Assembly: GCF_037975245.1 (NCBI RefSeq)
Contig: NC_092580.1
Location: 16,442,001 to 16,506,000 of the forward strand
Reading direction: 5' to 3'
DNA: 64,000 nucleotides
Source: Apostichopus japonicus
Lineage: Eukaryota > Echinodermata > Holothuroidea > Aspidochirotida > Stichopodidae
A program made the position numbers and the translations under genes. A model generated the notes under the pieces. It saw nothing but the letters and a program-made list of their open reading frames with translations. It ran no database searches and was not told the DNA's origin. Below, in pieces: positions 24,501 to 34,017 of the stretch (positions within the stretch are counted from its first letter, which is position 1; the number at the start of each line of letters is the position of its first letter).

Positions 24501-25472
24501 TAACATTAGATATCACATGATCATTTGTTCAAGGTCTCCAGTTCATGCCGAGGCTCTTGTGAGGTTGCATGACATTAGAAGAAGGTAGTTTATCCAAATA
24601 TCATCCGTAGTAACCTACCGATGATGGGGTATTTTAAGTCTGAATAAAAGAATTTAAATGTCTTTTGCTAGAGGTTTCATCAAATAAATTTGTGTCGACT
24701 CTAGAAATAGATAAATTAAACTTGTAAACAAAAGATTTGATAGATTGAAGGTCTAGTAATACACACAACAAACAAATGTTATAGAGCATTCATAGTCATA
24801 CATGTTAGTGAAGAAATTGTTGATATGGTATGTTTCAAATTTGAGGACAAATGTGCAAATTTTGTGCATAATTGTCAGCATACCAATTATAACTGACATC
24901 ACAGCCTTGCAATTTCCCAGAATATGGTTTTATGTTAATTTGTTTAATTTACTCGTTTCCCCGCAACAATCGTTATGAAGGAAATGGAATTGTTTCCTGG
25001 GTAAGACTCTCCCTTGTAACAAGACAAACAACAACAAGTGTGTATTATTTGAATAGCAATACATATCTTGCATTTTCAGTGAGACTAATTATTTCACAGA
25101 ATTTATTTAACATTTACCATTCGTATAAGTTTTGCATCTGCAATTTTAAAAGAGGATCAGAGAGGAGGGAGTGGGAGCTTCTATGGCTGGGATATGATGA
25201 CATCATCTTAAAACTGAAAAATTGTGCATCAATGGCAACCAAAGATCACTGTCCATGACTATAGAGTAATGTCCACAGTACCTAACTTCAGTTACATTTA
25301 AAAGTTCTCACAAAATCACATCTCATGTTTGTTCTTAAACTTCCGTTCTTCTATTTTACAGTGCGGTGCTCATCTCGGTCACCTCTTCAACGATGGACCA
25401 ATGCCGACCGGTCAACGTTACTGTATCAATTCAGCATCTCTTAAATTTCAAGGCAAATCTAAAGGAAAATAA
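10291..25472 (+). CDS. msrB: methionine-R-sulfoxide reductase, MSRB3-like (6 coding exons)
   Basis: MsrB reduces the R-epimer of methionine sulfoxide in proteins back to methionine, repairing oxidative damage. Splicing 10291-10360, 18045-18141, 20429-20506, 22654-22682, 24261-24358 and 25362-25472 gives 483 nt, 160 residues plus stop, with every intron GT...AG and phases consistent. The SelR domain covers about residues 37-154: [15 protein letters not shown] (41-55), zinc pairs CVVC (73-76) and CAKC (122-125), FDSGCGWPSF (87-96), GAHLGHLF (126-133) and the catalytic RYCIN (Cys145). Cys91 sits where many bacterial-type MsrBs keep the resolving cysteine; human MSRB3 has Ser there. It is a Cys form, not a selenoprotein. 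The ATG at 10291 follows an in-frame TGA at 10267. The 23-residue first exon is basic and lacks a clear ER or mitochondrial signal, so a targeting exon may exist upstream. Assignment to the MSRB3 branch rests on the QYHVTQE.GTE stretch. Length is normal for the family. Confidence 0.93.
12481..12538. repeat. TA microsatellite
   Basis: Nearly pure (TA)n with a few TC interruptions (TATCTATA) at the left end. Confidence 0.95.
13140..13168. repeat. short TAGGGG hexamer run
   Basis: About four to five consecutive TAGGGG units. It resembles telomere-type repeats but is one G away from TTAGGG and too short to call an interstitial telomere. Confidence 0.8.
13509..13565 (+). mobile_element. retroposon-tail-like GCGCTTTATAAAT motif
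   Basis: TGTAAAGCGCTTTGAGC, then about 20 bp, then GCGCTTTATAAATATTA. Tails of this form are common at the 3' ends of animal SINE/LINE families. No body of a LINE or SINE can be assigned upstream, so this is a fragment call only. Confidence 0.4.
15083..15690. repeat. 31-bp G-rich minisatellite in a 346-bp duplication
   Basis: Units of the form TGGGGGTGGGGCTGATTGG plus GCAGTGTTGTA (31-32 bp) form two blocks, about 15119-15378 and 15466-15690. The blocks and their leader GACGAACATGTCTTTCCTG are themselves duplicated (15083 and 15429, offset 346). The G-tracts could form quadruplexes on the plus strand. Long minus-strand frames here read only [12 protein letters not shown]-type repeats and are products of the array. 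Confidence 0.95.
16705..16815. repeat. imperfect short tandem duplication
   Basis: GTGAAAGCAGTTTTGTAC followed by TTTCAGTTTGTTCTCTAT occurs twice with small differences, inside msrB intron 1. Confidence 0.75.
18045..18141 (+). CDS. msrB: msrB coding exon 2
   Basis: 97 bp; acceptor CCTGTAG, donor GAAAG|GTAAGG. It encodes the start of the SelR domain, including [15 protein letters not shown]. Entry phase 1, exit phase 2. Confidence 0.95.
18142..20428 (+). other. msrB: msrB intron 2
   Basis: GTAAGG...CAAACAG. It holds a G-rich stretch (18376-18475) and a poly-C run of about 16 (19363-19378). Nothing else is recognised. Confidence 0.8.
20429..20506 (+). CDS. msrB: msrB coding exon 3
   Basis: 78 bp; acceptor CAAACAG, donor TTCAA|GTAAGT. 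It encodes [20 protein letters not shown] with the first zinc-binding CxxC pair. Confidence 0.96.
20877..20967. repeat. 29-bp perfect inverted repeat with inner hairpin
   Basis: The arms 20877-20905 and 20939-20967 are exact reverse complements (GATCCTAGCAGGATCTTCTT at the start of the left arm). The 33-nt spacer region contains CTGAATGACA facing TGTCATTCAG, so the whole segment could fold into a cruciform or long hairpin. It consists of two oppositely oriented copies of a hammerhead-like motif. Confidence 0.95.
20941..20979 (+). ncRNA. hammerhead-ribozyme-like motif
   Basis: Read 5' to 3', CTGAAGA (20945-20951) fits the conserved CUGANGA box. It is followed by one extra A, then a six-pair stem GATCCT/AGGATC with loop GCT (20953-20967), then GAAA (20968-20971), then T and ATC (20973-20975) as a possible NUH cleavage triplet. 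Flanking GCCT (20941-20944) and AGGC (20976-20979) can pair as a short stem I. Stem III would be only two pairs. Minimal hammerheads of this type are known from Penelope-like elements and would act as dimers. The extra A and tiny stem III make activity uncertain. Confidence 0.5.
22654..22682 (+). CDS. msrB: msrB coding exon 4 (29-nt microexon)
   Basis: Only 29 nt; acceptor CAACAG, donor TGTG|GTAAGC. It encodes SDEKFDSGC, including Cys91, the candidate resolving cysteine. Skipping it would shift the frame and remove that residue. Confidence 0.95.
22683..24260 (+). other. msrB: msrB intron 4
   Basis: GTAAGC...CCTTTAG. It contains a T-run at 23385-23399, a second diverged hammerhead-like copy on the minus strand (23636-23690) and a G-run at 23881-23890. 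Nothing else is recognised. Confidence 0.8.
23636..23690 (-). mobile_element. second, degenerate hammerhead-like fragment
   Basis: On the minus strand CTCTGAAGAAGATCCTGCTA matches the 20.9-kb motif. The 3' half of stem II is altered (AGGTTT instead of AGGATC) and the GAAA box reads GAAT. The following ATCAGG is kept. It is therefore a decayed copy of the same family, showing that this is an interspersed repeat. Confidence 0.65.
24261..24358 (+). CDS. msrB: msrB coding exon 5
   Basis: 98 bp; acceptor CCTTTAG, donor CTAAG|GTTAGT. It encodes [15 protein letters not shown] through TESVCAK, with substrate-binding Trp93 and zinc ligand Cys122. Confidence 0.96.
24359..25361 (+). other. msrB: msrB intron 5
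   Basis: GTTAGT...TTTTACAG. AT-rich with nothing recognised. Confidence 0.85.
25362..25472 (+). CDS. msrB: msrB coding exon 6 (terminal)
   Basis: 111 bp including TAA at 25470-25472. It encodes [12 protein letters not shown] and [11 protein letters not shown] with catalytic Cys145, ending in a short basic tail (GKSKGK). There is no C-terminal KDEL-type ER retention signal of the kind seen in human MSRB3A. Confidence 0.97.
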   Translation, partial: CGAHLGHLFNDGPMPTGQRYCINSASLKFQGKSKGK

Positions 25473-25612
25473 ACTACTCCCCCTGGTGGAAGAAAACTAA
25501 TGCTTTGGTAAGAAGACCTGAAGGATAATAATAATAATAATAAGGGTGAACAACCGTTTCAGACTCCCAGAAGGCTAGATTATCAAGTTACTGGGTTTTA
25601 ATGGACGTAACA

Positions 25613-25618
25613 ATTAAA
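25613..25618 (+). terminator. candidate msrB polyadenylation signal ATTAAA
   Basis: ATTAAA lies 140 bp after the stop codon and is followed within 60 bp by a GT-rich stretch (GTGGGTAGTGG), a usual downstream element. It would give a short 3' UTR that excludes the minisatellite. AATAAA at 28317-28322 and 28676-28681 are later alternatives. Confidence 0.4.
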
Positions 25619-25744
25619 TGAACACAGCTAGATGTGGAGTCAGTCATTGTGGGTAGTGGTATAATTAGTACTGTGGGTAGTTTGGAGAACAAATGTATGC
25701 TGTTTAACATACACTAAGAACTTGAGCGTTGCTCTACGAGCATT

Positions 25745-27036
25745 GATCTCAATACTGATAATGTATTTATTTCAAGTAATACATTTATTAGTATTATCTC
25801 AATACTGATAATGTATTTATTTTTAGTAATTCATTAGTTAGGTAACACAATCTTGTTACTGATAATGTATTTATTTTAAGTAATACATAAGACAGGTAAC
25901 ACTATCTCAATACTGATAATGTATTTATTTCAAGTATTACATAACATAGGTAACACTATCTCAATACTGATAATGTATTTATTTTAAGTACTACATAAGT
26001 TAGGTTACACTATCTCAATACTGATAATGTATTTATTTCAAGTAATACATTTATTAGTAAGGTAACACTATCTCAATACTGATAATGTATTTATTTTTAG
26101 TAATTCATTAGTTAGGTAACACAATCTCGTTACTGATAATGTATTTATTTTAAGTAATACATAAGACATGTAACACTATCTCAATACTGATAATGTATTT
26201 ATTTCAAGTATTACATAACATAGGTAACACTATCTCAGTACTGATAATGTATTTATTTTAAGTACTACATAAGTTAGGTTACATTATCTCAATACTGATA
26301 ATGTATTTATTTTAAGTAATTCACTTGTTAGGTAACACTATCTCAATACTGATAATGTATTTATTTTAAGTAATTCACTAGTTAGCTAACACTATCTCAT
26401 TACTGATAATGTATTTATTTTAATTAATACATAAGTTATGTAACAGTATATCAATACTGATAATGTATTTATTTCAAGTTATACATAAGTTAGGTAACAC
26501 TATCTCAATACTGATAATGTATTTATTTTAAGTACTACATAAGTTAGGTTACACTATCTCAATACTGATAATGTATTTATTTTAAGTAATTCACTTGTTA
26601 GGTAACACTATCTCAATACTGATAATGTATTTATTTTACGTAATTCACTAGTTAGCTAACACTATCTCATTACTGATAATGTATTTATTTTAATTAATAC
26701 ATAAGTTATGTAACAGTATATCAATACTGATAATGTATTTATTTCAAGTAATACATAAGTTAGGTAACACTATCTCAACACTGATAATGTATTTATTTCA
26801 AGTAATACATAAGTTAGGTAACACTATCTCAATACTGATAATGTATTCATTTCAAGTAATACATAAGTTAGGTAACACTATCTCAATACTGATAATGTAT
26901 TTATTTCAAGTAATACATAAGTTAGGTAACACTATCTCAATACTGATAATGTATTGATTTTAAGTAAAACATAAGTTAGGTAACACTATCTCAATACTGA
27001 ATTATGTATTTATTTCAAGTAATACATTTAGTTAGG
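25745..27036. repeat. 54-bp AT-rich minisatellite with 5-unit higher-order repeats
   Basis: About 24 units with the core CTGATAATGTATTTATTT. Successive GATA anchors are 54 bp apart (for example 25861, 25915, 25969 and 26023). Unit variants recur in order every five units: 25757-26023 matches 26023-26290 (about 270 bp), and 26297-26566 matches 26567 onward (270 bp). The later part becomes uniform (AATACATAAGTTAGGTAACA). A plus-strand frame through it is a repeat product. Confidence 0.97.
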
Positions 27037-30000
27037 TGAAACTTAAACTACCAAACCATAAGCATCCTACAAGACATATCCTTTCATCATTCATGTAATA
27101 GCTACAGGCAGCAGAAAAATGGCCATTACTGCATTAGAAGAACATAACAGCACCCCAAAAAATGCAAACTCATAAAATGTGCCTCTGAAATCGTAGATTA
27201 AATAATGCTAAGTAACATATCTAAAAGTTACCAGGAACAAAAGAAGGGGGGAGTGTGGAAGATAGAGGCGAGATATTTTTCTCTTTGAAAAACGCACTAA
27301 GAGGCTCCATACATCACTAGCCATAACAATATAACCATAATGAATCTTTAGCTACTTGTTCCATCATACCACCAATATCTGTTAGCATGTGCTCAGTTCA
27401 CATTATGCAAGAAGGTTACACTGCATGTAATTGAGTGAATGTTGGAAGCCTTGTGATTTTTGGGGGGGGGGGGTGGGGGGCTAACCATGTATCAGTGAGC
27501 TTTCTACTACTAGGTGTAGACTGAGGAGAGGAAAGGGCTGGTGCAATACTGATTTAAAACTGTTTGTATCTCTGCACCAATAACATCAGGGCTTCTATTT
27601 TTACCAAGGATACTAGATTGGTGCAGCTGAAACCCATATATAACATTGGCTCATTTTGACAAGTTTCTGTTTACATCTCTTGTGACTGAATAGTTATTTA
27701 AGCTTTGGTGTGGTTTCACAGTGTTCATCATGTAAGCAAAAAACATCAGCACTATTTTCCTTTCTAATATCTTCATGCAGGGAATTCACTGGGTAATTGA
27801 ACAATTTGACAATTTTCATTTTCAGTGTTCTTGTTAATGATTTGTATCCTCACTATATTTTCTTTTCTTTCTCATTTTTCAGACACTAGTTCATGGACCA
27901 CACTGCTATTAACTACAGCAAGTACAGTACAAGCATTTTAAAAAACAAATTAAGTTTCTTTAAAAGTTCTAAATAGAGCATTTTGTAAAAGGTATCAGTT
28001 TCTGTTGTCATAAATTTGTTTCACTGTCTAAGAGAGCTCAAAGTTAGACAAGTTTGGTATCACCTAGATTAAGAAGCATAGAAATGTTAGGTACTTCATA
28101 GATAAAAATATATATATATTTAGTGTTCATGTTTATACATCATTTGAGATATCTTCAGCCGCTGCTGGTACGGTTTTGACTTACAAAAGGGGATATGAAG
28201 GGGTGGTGCCTAGACTGGCAAAGAATGGGAAAAAGTTGTGGACTTCTTTTCAAATCTTCTCTGCTCACCCTATGCATTTGTGACATAACAGTTGCCCTAT
28301 TGTGAGGCTTGAATGAAATAAACATGCATCTATTTGTTTACTATTTATATACTTCCCGTCTGGCTCAAAACTTAACTTGTGAAAAATATTGCTTTGCAAA
28401 TGTGGAAATACACACATTTGCATGCTTTTGACGACATCAGAGTTATTTTCAAGGCAAGTTTTGTCATTGCCAATTATTTATTTACATCAAGAGAAAAATA
28501 GACTATATTAATAATGTGTTGTGCCTGCTTTATATCGATAAATTACAACAAAAATATATACAAGGAAAACATAGTGCTCTTTCAAATGAACTGACAAAGC
28601 AATGATGTTTTGTTCTAGTTCAGATGGAAATCCTTGATATGAAGATAAACAATTTTTCTTTCCAGCAAATTCTCTAATAAAGTTACATTATAACATAATT
28701 TAATTGTTATTTTCAAATCTATTTAATTGTTTTTTGTAATAGAAATGTGTTAATTACCATTTGTCTTTGTGGGGTACATTGGAAGAGAAATTAATAATTA
28801 AAGAGTTTGGTTTCAAATGGACTAGTACTTGTCCACATGTAGTAGTGTGCATGTCATCAGTTTATATCAGTTTTATAATATCCAGTAGTTGTAGCAAGTT
28901 TAAATAATACTTTTCTTTAATTTGAATTTATTGATAATTTATTAATAATCAGAAGTCTCACTCTATCTGCTGTTATGAAGAAGGTTCGGTAGATCTAGAA
29001 ATGAAATCAAAATATCCAAATCTTTGCCAGATGGCAATATGGTCCATTACTTTGCTGTTGGCTCAGTGTACTTGACTTTGGGGTTGATAGGGGCTGAAGT
29101 GGGTGAAAGAGGGCCTAAACTCAAAAAAGAGGTAGTGAATGTTACAATTGTGGGTTTGGGGGCATGAATGGGGTGTCGAATATTTTTGGCTATGGAAATC
29201 AGGATATGAAGATAATGATAAGTGTACAAAAGGGACAATATCATCATGTTACCATTTCAGATATATATTAATTCTTGTCACTAGCTTTGTAACTTGCAAA
29301 TGCTGTATTACTCCTCTTGCACAAAACATTTTTGCTCCTACTAACTGTTGCCATTCCAAATTATCAGCAAGGGGTGCATTGTATGCCTTAAAGGATTAAA
29401 AAACCTCTCAGCAATGGAGTCTTCATCTTGTTCAAGTAGAACAGCCAGTGACCTTTATATATGCCCAAAAAAATGAGGAAAATGTTTGACTGCTTGTTTC
29501 TGATTGAATGAAGCGATGGAATTGTCTGGGGAGTTAGTTTGTTACTTTGAATAATTCATGACTTGAGAAATTTATGGAGGATGTGAGTCATTATGGTTAT
29601 ACAGTAAATTGAAATTAGGTTGAGAAAGTAGGAAAGATGTCCATGGCTACAGTTGTCATAGCAAAAAAAGTTGTTATTATTCTACAATATGAATCCAATT
29701 TATATTATGAGACCATATGTTAGTTTCCATGGTAATATGTCTCCAGGGTAACATAAATAAGCAGTTACTTTCATATATTTGAGGTAACTTTTGCAAAGAA
29801 GCCGTAATATCTTGTTTATAAAGTAGCTGGTTGTGTTTCAGGAGCATTTCTGCTTGTACAAAAAGGTGAGGTTAGCTGCACCATGTCCCATTGTTACATA
29901 CAAGCTAGACTATAGGTACATATGCCATGAGAGTGTGGTTAATGGATACTGAATGGTGATATTTGCTTTGAAAAATTGACTCCATTTGTAAAAATTTGAA

Positions 30001-30660
30001 ACATGACTTTGTCAACAAGGTCATTCTGTTCTCATCGGCTAGTTGTACTTGTTTTGTAACATATATGCTGCCGGTGCTTGTACTCACCCCATGAATGTGT
30101 ACTCTTGATACCAGTAATGAGGACAATATGGAAATCTATAGTATAGATACCAGTGTGAGTGTAGCAGTCTGTATTCACACTTAGAACCTTGTACTCAAAC
30201 CATGGAAAATTAATCTTGTAATTTCATGCTTGTACTTTCATGCTGTTGTAACCCAAGTACAAGGTTGCTCATGATATATAAGTGCAGCAAAAATAAAAAC
30301 TTAATTATATTTGTTCATTTGTCTTGGTGGGAAGTAGTAACACTGCTTACTTTACCAGTGAGAGAAGTTTCACTGCTAATGCAACCAGCTGTTTTAAATA
30401 CAAATTAGATTATCAAACTAATAACAACATTTTTCATGGTATTTACTGTATGTTTCTGGGTTTTTTTTGGGTCAATGCTCGTAGATTACAATTTTTATGA
30501 AAGCTTAAAAGAAATTTGCAATAGTAAATCCAAAATAATCATTCTTGACGTGAATTTAAAGGGATTACGAAATATGTGTCTGTGTTTTTTCTTTTTGAGA
30601 ATCATGTGAATTTTCTTGTCCAACTAGGTACATATCAAATCTCTTTTTCCTGGCCCATTA
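27037..30660. other. intergenic, nothing recognised
   Basis: AT-rich DNA with a G-run (27463-27480), several AATAAA motifs and scattered short frames. I can assign no gene or repeat. Confidence 0.4.
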
Positions 30661-30661
30661 G

Positions 30662-30880
30662 GGAGTGTTCGCTCAGTGGTTAACGCCGGTGCCTTTCAAT
30701 CATAAGGTCCCGAGTTTGAGTCACTCCAAGATTAACGTTTGTCGTCCAGTTACAGAGTTGTTGACAATTCATAATCATGGACGTTAAAAAATGAATCTAA
30801 GAGACTGACTTCGGTCAGCTTGCGGCTTTGATAAGCCAATGATGGCTTCTTCGCGAGTTCTTGCTTGCAGGAGGATCTAA
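30662..30880 (+). mobile_element. tRNA-derived SINE
   Basis: The head (30662-30727) has an acceptor-stem-like GGAGTG...CACTCC pair, an A-box-like region (GCTCAGTGGTTAACGCC) and a B-box-like region (GAGTTTGAGTCACTCC). These are the split promoter of RNA polymerase III genes. At about 66 nt it is short for a tRNA and runs on into an unrelated body of about 150 bp (GTCGTCCAGTTACAGAG and onward), so it is a SINE and not a tRNA gene. No clear target duplication is visible. Confidence 0.65.
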
Positions 30881-32060
30881 GAAACATACATTTAGAAAAA
30901 CTGTAACGTTTTGTTGAAGAGACTTGTGATTAACATACATATCCCCTGTGTTATCTACACAATTCTACCTTGTTATAATTTCATTCACACTTCGACAACT
31001 AAAACTAAAGAATTACAGCAAAATGTGACCCAGATGAAGGTAATTTTTATCCCTTTCATTTATTCAGTTCCCTATACCCATCCCCGCTCCCCCTAAAGCT
31101 ATGATGGTCGTCGTATACTCATTTATCTTCATTGTGCTGGTTAGACGTAGTTTTGACACATTTTGTTCCGCGTGCGAACAACTACAAACTGATAGCAGCA
31201 TAACTCTTTATAGACTCCGAAAGTGCCGTCGTTCAACGGGGGTGGGGGGGGGATCCGAATTTATTAGACACTACTGATTGTTATACGGATGTCCGTTTCG
31301 GAAAACAATCCCTTGAAATAAAAACATGAATTGCTGATGGGCTTTCCTAAAGTGGGATATCTTTCTTGTAAAGGATTTAGATTGCATGTTGACCAGTTTA
31401 ATTAATGTGGGGGAGGGTGTAATAGCCTATGCAATGGAGGCGTGTGTGGCATTCATAACATATCTACTGTATACGTTACTGAATCAGTCTTCATCAACAC
31501 CACCAAAGTAAAATAAGCGAATGCCAAGTAGAAACTAGAACTCAATTTGCCTGCAAATCACCGCAGTATTTTAGTGCGCGTGGAGTGCTTGCAGTATTAG
31601 GAAAAACTTTTCGTGGTGTTATTTGTAGGACGGACAACACACCAGGGAGTATGTATAGTCATGTATGTATACCTACAAAGCGAGGGCGCTCGTGAGCGCC
31701 GTGACAGGCTCAGAATAAGTTGGCTACGCAGCTAGCCTATGAAACTGCAAATCTACAGAGACTATATGAAACTTTTAGTTTAACAGTCCAGTCATGTAGA
31801 TATCGTTTACTTGGCCAGTAATGTCAATATTGTAAGGCGCACACGCACTTCAATTATTAGTGGAAGCAGGAAGTTGTTATGGAAAATGTTTTGAAAAGCT
31901 TCCATAATTAGATAATATCTGAAAGAAATGACTTAATCATATACGTCCGAAAGTGAAAGTTTGGCTGAAAATGCCTCCCAGATCGCTGGAAATGGCACTT
32001 CCCACTCCTTGTAATTAGTTGCATCTTAGCCTTCTCTCTTTTGAAAATACTAGCGATTCA
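30881..32060. other. intergenic, nothing recognised
   Basis: It includes a 16-bp palindrome at about 31684-31700 (GGCGCTCGTGAGCGCC) and a G-run (31240-31252). No coding sequence is recognised. Confidence 0.35.
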
Positions 32061-32069
32061 AGAAACATA

Positions 32070-32144
32070 AAAAAAAAATATGCTCAAGGGGGAGGGGGCG
32101 GCTGCCCCTTTTCGCCCCCACCCCACTTGGCGACGCGCCTGCAT
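32070..32144 (-). mobile_element. solitary hAT-like terminus
   Basis: On the minus strand it begins CAGGCGCGTCGCCAAGTGG, then a G/C-rich run and an A/T-rich run. This resembles the right end of the hAT element at 61435 (CAGGCGCGGCGG). No matching second end was found nearby, so it is probably a fragment or one end of a larger, diverged element. Confidence 0.45.
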
Positions 32145-32423
32145 GGTCTCTGATATATATATACAGAAACGTTTGAAATAGAAGAGGGAAATCACGTACG
32201 GTGCTAGCATTGGTGATTGTGTAAGAAACGTGTGGTCCAGCATCGTACGCGTAGCCTATATATTTATGCCAAAGTAGGTACAATTATGATGGGAAAGGTC
32301 TATAAACCTGCCAGGCACGATAAATGTTTGATATCGACCAATAAAAAAAAAAAAACAGGGGCAACAAAACTACATGTTTAAAATGGTGTGATTATGTACA
32401 ACACAAAAGTACCAAAAACGATT

Positions 32424-32591
32424 GTAGATACTTTTTAAGAAAAAGTCGCCCAGGAAAAAACCTGGGGACGAAAACCAAACTACCGATCCGCTCTCAACCT
32501 CAGTCCCCCTTGCATCAGGACTGTGTGATCATCGTCGGGTTTGTATCACCATTCCCCTTGAAAGAGAACAGATACTACACATGTAGAATAC
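32424..32591 (-). repeat. U2-headed repeat, copy 1 (head deleted)
   Basis: Same body as copy 2, flanked by GTAGATAC (32424-32431) and GTAGAATAC (32583-32591). It retains GAACAGATACTACACAT but lacks the adjoining 28 nt that form U2 stem-loop I, a clean internal deletion next to a short ATG repeat. Confidence 0.75.
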
Positions 32592-32776
32592 TATTTTAAG
32601 GAAAAGTCGCCCACGAAAGAACCTGGGCACGACAACCAAACGACTGATCCGCTCTCAACCCCAGTCCCCTTGCATCGGGACTGTGACTGTGTGATCATCG
32701 TCACGTGTGCATCACCATTCCCCTCGAAAGGGAACAGATACTACACATGATCTTAGCGAAAAGGCCGAGAAGTGAT
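32592..32776 (-). ncRNA. U2 snRNA-headed repeat/ncRNA-like element, copy 2
   Basis: Read on the minus strand from 32776, the first ~45 nt match the conserved 5' end of U2 snRNA with three differences: CACTTCTCGGCCTTTTCGCT, then AAGATC.TGTGTAGTATCTG, including the branch-point-recognition GTAGTA. After TGTTC it departs from U2 into a series of possible hairpins: TTCCC/GGGAA (32714-32735), AGTCCC/GGGGACT near 32660-32685, and GTCG.GCCCA/TGGGCGAC near 32605-32635. No Sm-binding site is visible, so it is more likely a U2-derived retroposon than a functional snRNA. The 9-bp GTAGAATAC occurs at both flanks. Confidence 0.65.
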
Positions 32777-32796
32777 GTAGAATACATGATGGGATC

Positions 32797-33014
32797 GGTC
32801 TATATTTCGTGTTTGTAAGGCAATATAGGCTATAATGCAGCTATGAACATGTACTGACGTAACTCTACACAATTGAACAATACGAATTCCATCAGTTTAA
32901 GGGTGTTTGTAAGGTCTATATTTCGTGTTTGTAAGGAATATAGGCTATAATGCAGCTATGAACAAGTACTGACGTAACTCTACAACAATTGACAATACGA
33001 ATTCCATCAGTTAA
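32797..33014. repeat. two-copy tandem duplication, ~116 bp
   Basis: GGTCTATATTTCGTGTTTGT starts both copies (32797 and 32913). Both continue through GACGTAACTCTACA and GAATTCCATCAGTT with small indels. Confidence 0.9.
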
Positions 33015-33089
33015 TCTTCAACAGGTTCATCTCGATGGTTGAATGAATTTGATGAATGACCAGACAAGAAACATGCATATTCATGAGTA

Positions 33090-33215
33090 TGGCACGCGAC
33101 TCACACACGAGGCGGGGAAATCATTTAGCTTGCATAGCGCGGAGCGGAGTGCACCTAATCAACTCTCTGGACTCTCTGGACTAGGATGAGCGCTGCTTTG
33201 CAGTGAATGTGAGTA
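33090..33215 (+). promoter_or_regulatory. possible promoter/first-exon segment
   Basis: This short stretch is GC-richer than its surroundings (GAGGCGGGG, GCGCGGAGCGGAG). It is followed by a consensus donor AAT|GTGAGTAT with GT at 33209. Only a seven-codon frame precedes the donor. It could be a non-coding first exon feeding the exon-like repeats downstream; there is no direct proof of transcription. Confidence 0.3.
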
Positions 33216-34015
33216 TTACTCCGGATTGAAATTTGGAAATGATTTTTTTAGTTTATACATGCGTCTTTCTGGGCCCTTTTTTTATTTTATGGGATACGTC
33301 TATATGACAAGCCAAGCCTAATGTGCAATTATTCGAAAAACTCAGTTTATCGCCGATAAAAAAAGAAACTATAACACATGAAAGACATGTTTTCATATTG
33401 AAGAAAAGTTGTTGTTCACAGAGTCGATAAACCCTGTTAGGCTGTTTCTCGCTCGATAAACTGAAATAGAAAGCATGATTAAATTATAGCAGACATGCCT
33501 ACCATATAGTATGAGAAAAATAATTATATTGAATAGCATGCAGAATTTTTCGTGATAACTTAAATCCCAAAACTTAAATGGAGAAAAAGACCATACTTAG
33601 TTTTTTTGTACAAGTGGCGTCGCTGACGGCACAATACGTTGACTTCACAAGAAACTTGAAATAGTTGTTCACATTAATTAACCGACGCAACAGTGTATTA
33701 CTGGTGTCGTTTATTAAAATCAAGTCACTGATAGTCTCAAGCTTAATTAGTACCACCCAAATTTCATTTATTTACTATACATTTGCATTTTGTCATTATA
33801 GGCGAATGGTTGCAACTTCAGTGGTTTAAGTTTATCCTAAATTGCAATATGTAGAAACCTCATGGGAAGGGGTATCATGAAAAACAAAGAACATTGTCAA
33901 GACCATTAGCAGATGATAACAATATTAATTGTACTGCTGTTGCCCAGACCAGTCTTGGCCAGTATAGTTAAACATATTTTGAGAGCTGTTTGCTGTTAAC
34001 CACCAGATATGCATA
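33216..34015. other. intergenic or intronic, nothing recognised
   Basis: AT-rich spacer between the GC-richer segment and the 857-bp array. No gene or repeat is recognised. Confidence 0.4.
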
Positions 34016-34017
34016 AT

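Noticed and set aside
25745-27036. CRISPR-like array
   Set aside because: Unit-to-unit changes are point differences across the whole 54 bp with no unique spacers, and the genome is clearly animal.
30662-30727. A functional tRNA gene
   Set aside because: It is shorter than a tRNA, has a poor anticodon arm and is directly followed by a SINE-like body.
32592-32776. A functional U2 snRNA gene
   Set aside because: Only the first ~45 nt match; there is no Sm site, no downstream U2 stem-loops and no recognisable PSE.
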